Shown: piece by piece, positions 49,130 to 60,856 of the stretch
Layout of the letters: every line of letters starts with the position of its first letter
Numbering within the stretch: the first letter of the stretch is position 1
NCBI GenBank assembly: GCA_012064415.1
Contig: SSNU01000112.1
Coordinates: 1-64,000, forward strand
DNA length: 64,000 nucleotides
Source of the DNA: Gyrodactylus bullatarudis
Taxonomy: Eukaryota > Platyhelminthes > Monogenea > Gyrodactylidea > Gyrodactylidae
Direction of reading: 5' to 3'
Made by a program: the position numbers and the translations under genes
Notes under the pieces: model-generated
What the model saw: the letters and a program-made list of their open reading frames with translations, nothing else
Databases searched by the model: none
Told to the model about the DNA's origin: nothing

Positions 49130-49630
49130 TAGCCTGAGTCAGAATCTGAATGAGCTCTTCAGGAGAATTCTAATGATGTATAAAACAAATGATCCGAAAT
49201 GTATTCATGAACTAGTTGCGAGGGAAACAATGATTTTGTATTGAAATTAACGTGATGAAAAATTTGCTGAATTTGATTTCGGCCATTTTTCTCATTATAG
49301 AAGCTAAAATATCTTTCTCCAAATCATTTTCAATATAGTATTAGTAAAATAAATCATACGGATCAACCATTTTTTTCAAAAGCCTCTTCGAAGATTACTT
49401 GAGAGTAAAAACAAAATTTAAGAGATTTTTCTGAACCACATTTTCACCCAGGAAAAATGAAATTGATGGAAATGATTTAGAGCAAACCCTCAAGTTCTAG
49501 GTTGTGGAATTTATCAAAGAAAAACTTTTTATTTTAGAAAAAACTGATTTGTTAAGAAATAAAAAAATACATTTATTGAAACCTGTACAAAAATTCTAAT
49601 CTGATCTGACTAAGGTAATCTGATATGGGT

Positions 49631-50532
49631 CTAATGGTTGTTCCTGACATGATTCCTCATGTTAGACTTGTCTGCAAATGGCTTTCCACACACTGCACAG
49701 ACAAAAGGACGTTCCCCTGTGTGGATTCTTTCATGACTGTTGAGGAGCCATTTCCTAGAGAACCTTCTGCTGCACACCTGGCACTGGAATGGCATCGTAT
49801 GAGTTGCCTCGTGTAGTCTACCAGAGAGATCAGTCATTAGTCAAAGGCAGATAGATTAATAACAATACATTCAACAACAGTCAGGTCATGCAGGCATGCG
49901 AGAGTACTCACCTTTTCTGGCTACAAAGCAAAATAGAGAGAAAACATCTATGAACAATACTCACTTCAGGGACGACTTTAGGGGGTAGGCCTTTGGACAG
50001 AGGCTGCAAAAGTACATTGTCTTCTCAGTTTCACACCTCTCGCCAACAACTGGACTACTCTGGAATGTGGGCATTGGGACGAATCGGAACGAGGGAATAC
50101 TCAGGTCCTCTGGAGTGAACTGGTACTGGTCCATGGTTGGAGATGCTGGGCGTATTCTCTTCTTCTGGGGTGAGTCCTTGAGCAGATTCTCTATGGAGAA
50201 CGACGATCCTGAGGTGGATGAGTCTCTCTGACTGGACGAGCTGGTCGTGTTGTCGTAGGACGAGCAGGACATCTGATTCTGTCTGACTGGAAATTACAGA
50301 GTTGTTATCGATTGTAAAATGATGGAAATAAAAAGTTGAACTTACCATTGAGTGGACTCTGGAAGCAGGGCTCGAAGGAGGCAGCCGAGACACTTGAATT
50401 ACCCTGGATCACGTTGTCAGTCTGATGCAACTGTAAAGAATCAAGAACTGCATCTTGTCTGTATATTTCCAGGAGGCTATTCCACAAGAGACTGGTGTAT
50501 TCGTTAGACGAGGAGATTTGTTGATGTTGCAT
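49631..50532 (-). CDS. Snail-like C2H2 zinc-finger protein, copy A
   Basis: The mirror of copy B and identical to it. Exons: 50532-50346, 50286-49965 and 49817-49631 (231 aa), with an optional 9-nt micro-exon at 49920-49912. Features are as for copy B: a CtBP-type PEDLS motif and three C2H2 fingers of Snail type. Its own promoter (TATA-like sequence 50597-50604) and poly(A) signal (minus-strand AATAAA, 49572-49577) are included in the arm, so both copies could be expressed. Whether both exist in the genome is the main uncertainty. Confidence 0.8.
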
Positions 50533-50596
50533 GATGGAGAAATGTGAGAGTGTTGAATGGGAAAAGTGTGTTATTAGGTCATACTCATCCCATGAG

Positions 50597-50604
50597 TATA
50601 TATG
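50597..50604 (-). promoter_or_regulatory. TATA-like promoter element of zinc-finger copy A
   Basis: CATATATA, 65-72 nt upstream of the ATG on the minus strand. It is identical to the element in copy B. Confidence 0.5.
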
Positions 50605-51008
50605 AATTAACCTAACCAATAGGAGTCGAGTAGGAGGAATAATCCATGCGCAATCCTTCTGACCAATAGAAATTTAGCAGTTATCCTCTTACGATTTTTT
50701 ATTCTCAAGTTTTCCCTTCGTGACCCCCACCCCTCTATTGATTAAAATTTCGAAATAGATACAAGTTTTTTATTTGGCACTGAAATTAATATTCTTTTTG
50801 AATATGAAGAAAATATGAATCCAAAATTACAATACAATAATTATAATTTTTTTATATCAATTGCTGACTGTATTTCAAAGTTTAGTTTTTGATGGATTTC
50901 TCGTTCATTCTGATTTCTTCTTGCCTGAGAATCTCAAATTCTCCTTCATAAAACAAAAACTTTTATAATATAATATTGACCACTATATTATTATTTTTTC
51001 TCTGTAAT

Positions 51009-52596
51009 AGAGTCCAATATGTAGAATTTAATAACATCATCAGTAGTCTAGAACGCATCAAAAAAAACTCAGGCGTTCCCCAAGGTTCCACTATTGTTCC
51101 CCTCTTTAATATTTGCTTCGCTGATATTCAGCTCTCAGAGGGTACTGAGGGTGCCCTCTTTAAATTTGCAGACGATCTAAAGTTCGTCTTCAAGGTGAAA
51201 AATTCCCTTGATATTATCAAAATAAATCATAACTTCTCCCTTCTTAAAGATTCACTTGAGACCATGGGGCTCTATATTAATAGAGATAAATGCATAATTT
51301 TGCTTCCATCGGGTCTCCCTGCAACCCTCCTTGAAACTCTTCTACTTCCTGGAGAAATTGTCTCCTTTACTTCAGATCTAGGTTTCGGTATTAACTCTAA
51401 ACTAAAAATTGACCCTCACTCTAACCTGCCTAAAATAAACTCCATGATCATGGCCATTCTTAAATTTTCGAAATCTCTATCCTTAAGAATTAAGGCGTAC
51501 AAGTTATTAGTGCTCACACACTTTGACTATATCTCACCCCTTTTAATTAACTTACGCTTCCATCATAAAAAAATTCTCTGATTCTTCGATCAGAATCGAA
51601 AGGTATTACAATCTAAGAAATGTGTCTTATGAAAATAACTACTTACTCTCTACCTATGTAATAAACTTAACGATAAATATGACTTATCTAATTGTGAAAA
51701 CATAAACTCGATGAAACATATTTTTTTTTGTTAGACGTATTTCTTATATTTAAATAAAATTGATAATTACAAAATAATAAAGTAATCTTTATAGGGGTTT
51801 TCGTTCAAGGCAAAATAAATGAAAAATGATATATAAAAAAATAAAAGAAAAAAAATGTTCTATCGAATTCATCAAATTGGCGAATGAGATTAGTAAATAA
51901 TGATAACAAATCATAAAGTTATAAAATATGAAAAACTAGTGTCTGCAATCAAAACGAAAATCATCTGGTTAATGAAGGTATGAATAAAGTAAAGACTTAG
52001 AGTAATCTAATTTAGATCTAATGTGTGACATGACAGATTTAAGATTAGACAGGTCATTACAATCAGACAATTTATATTTTAAATTAATAGCGTTGAAATT
52101 AGATAATAGGTAATTAGCATCGTATTTAGAATCCCTGAGATTATAGTTATTCTCAGAAACGGAATAGGACTCAGAAAATTTTTTAACAATGAATGCATAT
52201 CTACGAACCCAGAGAGGGTTAATCCCTGAGATCAAGTTGAGTGCATTGTACGAGTCCAGGTGGGGATATAGTGAATGTAAAAATCTATATTGTAACCGCT
52301 CAATTGTTATTCGATCTAAAATCGACTACATCTACACTCTCCTATATCCTGATTTTCATTAAATAGAAACTACCAAGTGCTATTCGATTAAACTTTTCAG
52401 ATTTACATCCAACACTAAACCATCGAAGATGTTCCACTCCCAAAGCCAATTCGATCGCAATCAAAAACTCTTTCAAGACTATGTTTCATCCTTATAATTA
52501 TAAACCATTAAAAGATTTACTATTTATCTGTATTCTCCTTTAGTATTTTGTTTCATTTCTTATTTTTTAATATAGATTTTATTCTAACAAAAAAAA
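51009..52596 (+). mobile_element. Non-LTR retrotransposon fragment with reverse transcriptase, interrupted
   Basis: The 5'-truncated coding part (about 51012-51580) has reverse-transcriptase motifs SGVPQGS and FADD. Frameshifts follow. The copy is split by a second, opposite-strand copy at 51721-52312, after which its reading resumes (RSKIDYIYTLLYPDFH, stop) and it ends in TCTAACAAAAAAAA at about 52583-52596. The clade is not determined. Confidence 0.75.
51721..52312 (-). mobile_element. Nested non-LTR retrotransposon 3' fragment
   Basis: Read on the minus strand it encodes the element's C-terminal domain (LQYRFLHSLYPHLDSYNA, then NPLWVRRYAF, ending SLLYSYLH) and finishes with GTCTAACAAAAAAAAA at its left edge. 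It sits inside the older plus-strand copy and splits a codon stretch that otherwise reads on. Confidence 0.75.
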
Positions 52597-52600
52597 TGGA

Positions 52601-53959
52601 AAAAATTCGAATGGGTATTGGATAAGCCTATCAATTTATTGCTTTCTTTCCTCGTCCTAAACTTGTCTCAGATTATTTCATCACATCTCAATTTAGAATT
52701 GAGCTTGTAAGGTATCATAAATACCATATGGCAATCTTTGAAGAATATATATTCACACCTCGAAAATTCAAACTGATTTCAAAGAACTATAGAGTAAACA
52801 TGTGTGAATATTATTTACCCTGAAATAAGTTGAAATACCTTCAGTTTTTATAATTTATTAATGAGGTTTCCAAAAATATTTCGAATAGTTGAACAGATTT
52901 TAGGGGTATAGAATCTTTTTTATTATTCAGATCGAAATTAGAATCGTTATTGTGAGGGTCATTATGTGATTACATTTATTTATTTTTTTTGTTAGAAAGA
53001 TTTCATTGTACAACATACGTAAATATGGATATAAATAGTTCTTCAAATAAGGTTACTTTAGAATACGATACAGATTAGGTCCAGATGAATTTTTTCAAAA
53101 AACAGTCAAATAACTGAATGAATCTGAGCATTATTTCGAAGACCAAACTGTATTTTAATATTTATAAATGTAAGGAAGAGTATAAGAGAGATTTTGAATA
53201 ATCTATTTGTTATTATTGTATACAAAACACTTTAAGAACAATGTGTTTGATGATATCCCACTTTGACATTTTTTCTTCGTCTCTTTAACCTCTCTAATCT
53301 GACAATTGTTAAAGTGCATGATGAAATTGCTTCTCTGTGAGAATTTTCTGTTAGAAATATTTACCTGAGCTGTCTGAGTTTCAACTAATAAACTTCTTTA
53401 AATTTATTTTAGAATAATAGAAAATTATTTTAAATAAACGCATAATTTGTGATAACTGAAGTGATAAATGTTTTACCTCTTTTGGAAAGTGTTTTTACGG
53501 AAAAATAGCGTCAAGTACTCGGAAGACGGGAGGATGAATTTAGATTCTGGTTTCACAATCGTATAATTTGAATAAAATTTATAATTTTACAAATATACGT
53601 GTTTTGTCTAACAAAAAAGAAAATACTTGCTCAAAAGCAAATATAATACTGATCTCATAAATTGTTATCTTTAAGAGATCTAATTAACTATTCAAATACT
53701 TTCAATTATCTGGTTATAATTATTACACTATAGAAGGATATTATCCAGTAATTATATAATACACTGATAAAAATTGTGAGTTATTATTGAAGTTGAATTG
53801 CAGTTGATGTATTTAAAAGTTTATTAAAACTATAATTAACTGATTCACACTGTAATTATAATAATAATTGGAACTTCTTAAACTTCTTGTGAATTATAAG
53901 AGACAACACTCATTCTTGTATTTCCAGAGTATTTTAGTGCAAAAATAAGAACCCAACTA
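52601..53959. other. AT-rich stretch with retrotransposon tail relics
   Basis: TTTTTTTGTTAG near 52987 (minus strand) and TCTAACAAAAAA near 53610 (plus) look like the 3' tails of the same family, but no coding part is attached. Otherwise uninterpretable. Confidence 0.4.
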
Positions 53960-54524
53960 CTTATTAGCTGGCTTTGATTCCATCAATACAGATTCCTCTA
54001 CTCACTTTTCCCAGATCTTAACTCATATAATGCTCGCATTTCAGCGTCTGGTCTTAGTCCCTTATGGGTACGCCGCTACGCCTTCATAATTAAAAAATTC
54101 ACTGAATCTTCTATCAAAATTGAAAGGTCGTATAACTTGAGTAATATTTCCTATGAGAATAGCTACCTACTCTCGACCTTCAATGAACTCAATGTTAAAT
54201 ACGACTTATTAAACTGCGACAATCTCTATTCTATCAAAACTATAATTAATCATATTCGTTCAAAAATAGATTACACAAATTCTCTACTTTATCCCGATCT
54301 TCATTAATTAGAGAAAACCAGGTGATTTACGATTTAAATTTTCAGACATTCATTACCATTCAAAATAATCTTACAAACTCATTCATTATTGTACTCCATT
54401 TATATTATTTATTTCAATAACAATCACATCTTTCAATATTTCATTTCCATGTCATTATATTTAACTTGTAATTACTTTCACTTTTATCTTTTTAAAATAC
54501 AGATTATGTTCTAACAAAAAAATA
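53960..54524 (+). mobile_element. Decayed non-LTR retrotransposon 3' fragment
   Basis: It matches the element's C-terminal domain at DNA level ('cttatgggtacgccgctacg' to 'atcccgatcttcattaa') with several stops and shifts, and ends in TTCTAACAAAAAAA. Confidence 0.65.
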
Positions 54525-54644
54525 AAAAATATGAGTTATCTAATTGTGATGACTTGACTAGTCTTGAATTGGCCCTTTCTCTTCATTAACCCTTTCGTAT
54601 TCCATTACATTTGCGTTTTTATCAACCAATTCCAGAGCTCTCTT

Positions 54645-55080
54645 TTTTTGTTAGAAAAGAAATATATATTTACATGTATGAAATATAAAAATAAAGACAT
54701 ATCTGGTTTGTTCTGGACAATTGAAATTGAAGTAATAGAATCTTGGTTCATAAAGTAGATAAAAAATTAAAAATAAACAAATAAGCCTTTCGAGTAAATC
54801 TCATGATCATTCTGGAAACCTTAATGTTGATTGGAATAAAGAAGAATCTTAGAATAGTCTAATTTGGATCTTGTATGGGACATTACAACTTTGATATTAG
54901 TAGGGTCACTACATTCAGATATTTTGTATTTATTTTCTATCATGGTGTAAGCTGATAGTAAATAATGTTTTGTATAAGAGGAATTTCATAGTTTATAGGA
55001 GTTTGGAGCCATTTTTGCTGACTTGATGAAATTTTTAACTAGAATGGTATATCTTCCACACTCTTTTTCTTACTTGTACA
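54645..55080 (-). mobile_element. Decayed non-LTR retrotransposon 3' fragment, minus strand
   Basis: It starts at the left with TTTTTTTGTTAG. On the minus strand it contains VMSHTRSKLDYSKILLYS and the upstream C-terminal domain in degraded form. Confidence 0.65.
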
Positions 55081-56124
55081 AATCATTATTTCTATTAATA
55101 AAATATATGGAAATTTTTTATTAGTTTCAAAGGAACAGAAAGGTCAAAAGAAGTTTTTCACGATCAGATTTAGAAAAGAACAATCAATCTGATGCTGATT
55201 TGAATGTGTGAGAACGACCAAGAGTTTATTTTTAGGATCACGAAAAAGTACTCAAATATCTTGAATCTGATTTTGACATCTAAAATCATTGTGTGAAAAT
55301 TGAATCATTTTCCCTACTTGAAAATTGACGAAATGATTCAAGATGCCTCAAAATGAAGAATTTATCTCAAGTTTTATGTGTAATAAACGGTTTTCTTTTT
55401 TCTTCATATCGTGAAAGTGATCTAAATTTGAAAATATGTAAGAAAAAATATTTATGACCAAATGTACATTTCTCAGAGGATCATCAGTGATCTCTATTTA
55501 ATTCCAAAAGATCTAATTCGATTTCTTGATGAACTTTTAAGAATTCCCTTCTTCATAATAACTAGGTGTATAATTACGGAATTTGGAGTATAGATCTTGT
55601 AATTATAACTGATTGAATATATATTGTATATACGCTAATTAAACCATAAATTTTTTTATGCACCCATTAATTATCCAAAATATTAGTAATAATAACATCG
55701 ATGTTTTGGGATAATTAAAAGATATCTATTCAATATCCTTTCCTGGATTATTCACCCAATTATTTCAAGTTCAACTCCATACAATCTTTAATAATTTCCT
55801 CTTTAATATATACATTATATAAATCTAAACCTGGTCAGAATTAAAATTGAAATCCTTAAGCGTTCAGGAAGAAAAGGTGTAAAGGAGAATGGATTATATA
55901 AACTTAAGCTTGTACCTGTTCAATATGAAAAGAATTATTTAATCTATGGTCTTTATTTTTTACAAACATCTCAATTTTTCTGTCAATAACTCGAATAATG
56001 AATCTAGACTATCAGGTTGACTTTGATTCACCGCTTTGATATGAAATTAAAACATTATATTATTGAAATTATTAGATTAAAAGAATAGAAAATAATCGAA
56101 TCCGGTTCGATGACCACATTCTAT
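55081..56124. other. AT-rich stretch without a recognised gene
   Basis: Nothing was identified apart from AT-rich sequence between retrotransposon fragments. Confidence 0.4.
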
Positions 56125-56600
56125 TTCAGCTTAGGGAAGAATTGATTGATCAGTCCAATATAAATTCTTACATTCCTCACTTAGACTCTTATAATGCACT
56201 GTCTCAGGGCTTCAACCACCCCGGGTTCGCAGATATGCATTCTTAGTGAAAAAATTCTCGGAAACTTATTCCCCACCTCAAAGTAGCTATAATCTCCGTA
56301 ATGATAAATTTTTTTTTGAAATTGAAACATTTATATTTATTCACAGAAATGATTTGTACAAATAAGAGAAATAATGTGCTCGGTGTGAGAGGTTTGAACC
56401 TAGGACCGAGAGTAAGAGGGAATGACAGGTGAGAGAGATACCACACCGTAACTCTAATTTTTTATTGTCTGCTTCTAACTCTATTTAGCTGATTGTGAGA
56501 ACCTTACTAATCTAAAATTAGTAATGTCTCACATTAGATCCAAATTAGATTATTCCATTTCCCTTCTCTATTCTTATCTTCATAAACCAGATGATTAATG
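56125..56600 (+). mobile_element. Decayed non-LTR retrotransposon fragment with nested SINE
   Basis: It carries RVRRYAFLVKKFSETYS on one side of the SINE and the SHIRSKLDYSISLLYSYLH end on the other. The SINE at 56309-56455 therefore inserted into it. Confidence 0.7.
56309..56455 (-). mobile_element. tRNA-derived SINE nested in a LINE fragment
   Basis: Read on the minus strand, the head (GTTACGGTGTGGTATCTCTC) and a perfect B box GGTTCAAACC (56391-56400) give a tRNA-like pol III promoter. An AT-rich body and a 3' A-run next to 56310 complete a SINE structure. It is not a functional tRNA, because no acceptor stem or anticodon arm can be drawn. Confidence 0.65.
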
Positions 56601-56750
56601 AATTTCTTACAGATTTAAAAGTTTTTATTTTTCAATTTTAATTGTACATTGCCAAATAAACCAGATATCTTATTTCATATTTTGTCATTAACAAGGATAT
56701 AATGTACAGAGTCTTTATGTTTAATCTATAATTTATTTTTATATACCATA

Positions 56751-57630
56751 AATGTTAATAGAGATAAATGCAAAATAATGCTCCCATCTGGTCTCCCTGC
56801 AACCCTCATGGAATCGCTTCTACTTACTGGAGAAATTGTCTCCTTTACTTCTGACCTCGGTTTCAGTATATCATCTAGTTTAAAATTAAATCCTCTAGCT
56901 AATCTCCCTAGAATTAATTCTATTATTTTTACCATTAAGAAATTCTCTAAATCCAGTGATGTAAGACTAAAAGCTTACAAATCACTGGTATTTCCACTTT
57001 TTGACTATATTTTTCCTCTCTTACACAATTTAAATCAATCTCAGTGTCTAACTATTGAACGTGTTCAATATAGGTTTTTACATTCTTTATATCCTCATAT
57101 TGACTCGTACAACGCACTAATATTGGTCTCTGGCCTTAACCCGCTCTGGGTCCGGAGATTTGCTTTTTTAGTCAAAAAATTCACAGAGTCTTATTCTCTC
57201 TCTAATAATAATTATTATCTGAGAAATTCTAAATATGACCCGAATTACTTATTATCTTTTTATAATTTAATTTTTACAAAATATGAATTATCTGATTGTG
57301 ATGACTTGACCAATCTTAAATTGATCATGTCTCACATCAGGCTTAAAATCGATTACTCTAAGTCTTTGCTTTATTCCTATCTTCATTAACCAGATGATTT
57401 TCGAATTTCTTGCAGACTCTAGTTCCCAGGCTTTCCTATTGCTCAAATATTTACAACTCGAGATCCTTTACCTTATTTTATGACTTGTCATTTTATCATT
57501 TATAATTGTACAGATCAATCTATCCATTTTATTTATTGTATTTTATTTCTATTTGTACAAGCAGATTTCGTTATAATTTGTATTTATATTTTTAATTCAA
57601 TATAAGGTTTATTTCTAACAAAAAAAATAT
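56751..57630 (+). mobile_element. Best-preserved non-LTR retrotransposon 3' part
   Basis: An uninterrupted frame of 203 residues from ATG 56778 (stop at 57389), open upstream to about 56751, covers the end of the reverse transcriptase thumb and the C-terminal domain (KCKIMLPSGLPATL, SDLGF, RVQYRFLHSLYP, NPLWVRRFAFLVKKF, LLYSYLH). About 240 bp of 3' UTR end in TTTCTAACAAAAAAAA. The 5' truncation is typical of target-primed insertion. This is the youngest copy in the cluster. Confidence 0.75.
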
Positions 57631-57649
57631 ACCAATAAATACATTGTCT

Positions 57650-59563
57650 AACAAAAAAAGTCCAAACGTTTTAAGATCTGATTCAATCAAAATAAATCAA
57701 AAGTGGCAATCGATTTAATGATGATCCTTGCAAAAAACACTTTCTACATCGAAATAAACAAAAAAAGGAGACGAATTTTATCAGGTTATGAGACTGTTGA
57801 GAAGGGATATTTGAGTAATTAGTTCAGTAAAGCGGCTGGGTATCAATTTAGTTGAGATTATTTCTAGTTCAGTAGTTAATTCAAAGGGTTAGAAATTCAA
57901 AACCTGTAAATGATCCTTCCCTTTTCACCTATTTTCTTCCCATCAGTCACACAAATCGACAGATGTCCTATCAACAGTTATTCGAGATACAAGAAAAAGA
58001 AGAAATTGCTCAGTTCTCTCATTACTCCCTATTGGTATGTATGTTAAATTGAGCATTCCTTTTTGTTATTTGGCCCACTATCTTTATGTAATGTAGACAA
58101 AGACGATGAAAGCAAGGTGAGAAACCTAAAACACATAAAAGGACATGCGGAATAGAAGTTTTCTTTCTGCCAACACATTGTCAAGATGTGAGAGGGAATC
58201 AGTCCGAAATAGAAAGAGTGAAAACAATTTTCATATCAAACAAAATGAGAATGATCTTTCTGGCATTTCTGATCAAACATTGACACGAGACGATTGAAAC
58301 TGTTTTCACCCATTTGTTAGAGAATGTTAAATTGATCTTAATATCGAGTGAAGGCGATATATCAGAACAGTTTAGAGGAGAGTTTTATATTCCAAACAAG
58401 GATAAGATTATCAAGAAATATTAGATCACTGATCTTTAACCTTGGAAAGAGTTTAATATTGCTTTCCATCGATTGACCCTTACACTTTGAAGTCCTCTGA
58501 TAATGAGACCTTTTATGTTCAAAGTTTAACCATTTTTCTGTGAGATAAACGATTGAACTGAAGAACTAACTGATTTCTGTTCCTAGTTTCCTATGTGATC
58601 AGTTATCAAATGTGATCGTTGAACAAGATTCTCCTAATAAACATTGAGCTGGTGTACTGCCTTCATTTGCTTCGAGTTTAAGATCAGTTTGAACCTTATA
58701 AAAATCTTTTACATTCTTTATATTTATTATTTATCTCATGATATAATTTCAGAATAATGTTTTCATTTGAAAAAAATCAAAGGTTGACTTGTTCAATTTT
58801 TGTTTGGGCAAGTAATTCTCTAATTTCAAGAGTAAGTAATAGGAGTTTAACCATTTATTTTGATTTTCTTCTATATACAGTATTTCGTTTATTATTGAAA
58901 ATATCTTATATTAATCTGATTTAAGATATCGAAAACAAATCCAGATATGTACATTGAAAAAGGCTATTAATAATGAATGGCCATGTAATTTTATTCCGAC
59001 CACATGTTGGGTAGTTTTTTCAATGAATATTAATTTTCATCGACACACAGGGTCAGTCAGAGGTGTGAATTTATTCTATAATATCCTGAAAAGTTGATTA
59101 ATCTATTCAAATAGTTAGAAAAGGGATCAATTTTTAACATAGAGTTAATACCGAAACCTAGGTCTAAGTTAAAGAAGACATTTGTCAAGAAAGTAGAAGA
59201 GATTCAAGGCGTGTTGCAGAGAAACCCAATGGGACCATTATTTTGCATTTATCTCTATTAATATGGACTCGAGTGAAGCTTCTTTAAGAAGCTAGTGATT
59301 TCTGTTGATTTTTAATCTTAATCTTAAAGCAAGAAAAGGCAGTATACCAACTCAATGCACATCAGGTGAATCCGGTTCAACGATCAGATTATTATTTTTT
59401 ATACTAATCTTTAGTAATTAGAGAAAATACTTACTTATTTACTTCTTTACTTAAGTAATTGTAAAAAAACCCTTGCTATCCACAGTTTTAATGAAGCAAA
59501 ATGATTAAATAATAATTCGAGAATCAGAATATAATTATGATTTTATAAAATTAATAAAATCAA
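57650..59563. other. Spacer between the retrotransposon nest and arm B
   Basis: It begins with one more TCTAACAAAAAAA tail (about 57646-57658). No gene or clear repeat was found beyond it. Confidence 0.4.
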
Positions 59564-59823
59564 CAATTGATATAAAAAAAATTATAATTATTGTATTGTA
59601 ATTTTGGATTCATATTTTCTTCATATTCAAAAAGAATATTAATTTCAGTGCCAAATAAAAAACTTGTATCTATTTCGAAATTTTAATCAATAGAGGGGTG
59701 GGGGTCACGAAGGGAAAACTTGAGAATAAAAAATCGTAAGAGGATAACTGCTAAATTTCTATTGGTCAGAAGGATTGCGCATGGATTATTCCTCCTACTC
59801 GACTCCTATTGGTTAGGTTAATT

Positions 59824-59831
59824 CATATATA
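59824..59831 (+). promoter_or_regulatory. TATA-like promoter element of zinc-finger copy B
   Basis: CATATATA, 65 nt upstream of the ATG at 59896. 'cccattcaac' about 30-45 nt downstream could be an initiator. Confidence 0.5.
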
Positions 59832-59895
59832 CTCATGGGATGAGTATGACCTAATAACACACTTTTCCCATTCAACACTCTCACATTTCTCCATC

Positions 59896-60797
59896 ATGCA
59901 ACATCAACAAATCTCCTCGTCTAACGAATACACCAGTCTCTTGTGGAATAGCCTCCTGGAAATATACAGACAAGATGCAGTTCTTGATTCTTTACAGTTG
60001 CATCAGACTGACAACGTGATCCAGGGTAATTCAAGTGTCTCGGCTGCCTCCTTCGAGCCCTGCTTCCAGAGTCCACTCAATGGTAAGTTCAACTTTTTAT
60101 TTCCATCATTTTACAATCGATAACAACTCTGTAATTTCCAGTCAGACAGAATCAGATGTCCTGCTCGTCCTACGACAACACGACCAGCTCGTCCAGTCAG
60201 AGAGACTCATCCACCTCAGGATCGTCGTTCTCCATAGAGAATCTGCTCAAGGACTCACCCCAGAAGAAGAGAATACGCCCAGCATCTCCAACCATGGACC
60301 AGTACCAGTTCACTCCAGAGGACCTGAGTATTCCCTCGTTCCGATTCGTCCCAATGCCCACATTCCAGAGTAGTCCAGTTGTTGGCGAGAGGTGTGAAAC
60401 TGAGAAGACAATGTACTTTTGCAGCCTCTGTCCAAAGGCCTACCCCCTAAAGTCGTCCCTGAAGTGAGTATTGTTCATAGATGTTTTCTCTCTATTTTGC
60501 TTTGTAGCCAGAAAAGGTGAGTACTCTCGCATGCCTGCATGACCTGACTGTTGTTGAATGTATTGTTATTAATCTATCTGCCTTTGACTAATGACTGATC
60601 TCTCTGGTAGACTACACGAGGCAACTCATACGATGCCATTCCAGTGCCAGGTGTGCAGCAGAAGGTTCTCTAGGAAATGGCTCCTCAACAGTCATGAAAG
60701 AATCCACACAGGGGAACGTCCTTTTGTCTGTGCAGTGTGTGGAAAGCCATTTGCAGACAAGTCTAACATGAGGAATCATGTCAGGAACAACCATTAG
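59896..60797 (+). CDS. Snail-like C2H2 zinc-finger protein, copy B, 231 aa
   Basis: A likely transcriptional repressor. Exons 59896-60082, 60142-60463 and 60611-60797. A Ser-rich region follows the N-terminus. A CtBP-type PxDLS motif (PEDLSIP, about residue 125) matches the corepressor motif of arthropod Snail proteins. Three fingers follow: CSLC...HEATH, CQVC...[14 protein letters not shown] and CAVC...[15 protein letters not shown]. The FSRxWLL and FADxSNxR signatures are those of Snail-family fingers, although two further fingers and the SNAG motif usual in vertebrates are absent. With direct splicing, finger 1 has the canonical C-x2-C-x12-H-x3-H spacing. The start is the first ATG after a TATA-like box; the open frame upstream has no ATG. 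Confidence 0.82.
60508..60516 (+). other. Candidate 9-nt micro-exon within finger 1
   Basis: CCAGAAAAG sits between a pyrimidine-rich acceptor (ttgctttgtag) and a consensus donor (gtgagt). Including it keeps frame and inserts three residues in the finger-1 helix, changing x12 to x15 between cysteine and histidine. The same 9 nt are present in copy A. Confidence 0.4.
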
Positions 60798-60850
60798 ACC
60801 CATATCAGATTACCTTAGTCAGATCAGATTAGAATTTTTGTACAGGTTTC

Positions 60851-60856
60851 AATAAA
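60851..60856 (+). terminator. Poly(A) signal of zinc-finger copy B
   Basis: AATAAA, 54 nt past the stop codon and followed by a T-rich stretch. Confidence 0.6.

Larger units (their letters stand above)
49130..50863 (-). repeat. Inverted duplication, arm A
   Basis: This arm is the reverse complement of 59564-61298. Coordinates in the two arms sum to 110428 throughout, with one extra A in an A-run at the inner edge of the other arm. All translated frames in both arms are identical. The outer edge falls at TAGCCTGAGTC and the inner edge at CAATTG. Confidence 0.93.

Noticed and set aside
56309..56455. Functional tRNA gene
   Set aside because: Only the B box and a loose A box are present. No acceptor or anticodon stem forms, and it has a LINE-nested, A-tailed structure.
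59809..59895. Upstream extension of the zinc-finger protein
   Set aside because: The open frame continues 29 codons upstream but has no ATG and runs through the TATA-like box, so translation should start at 59896.
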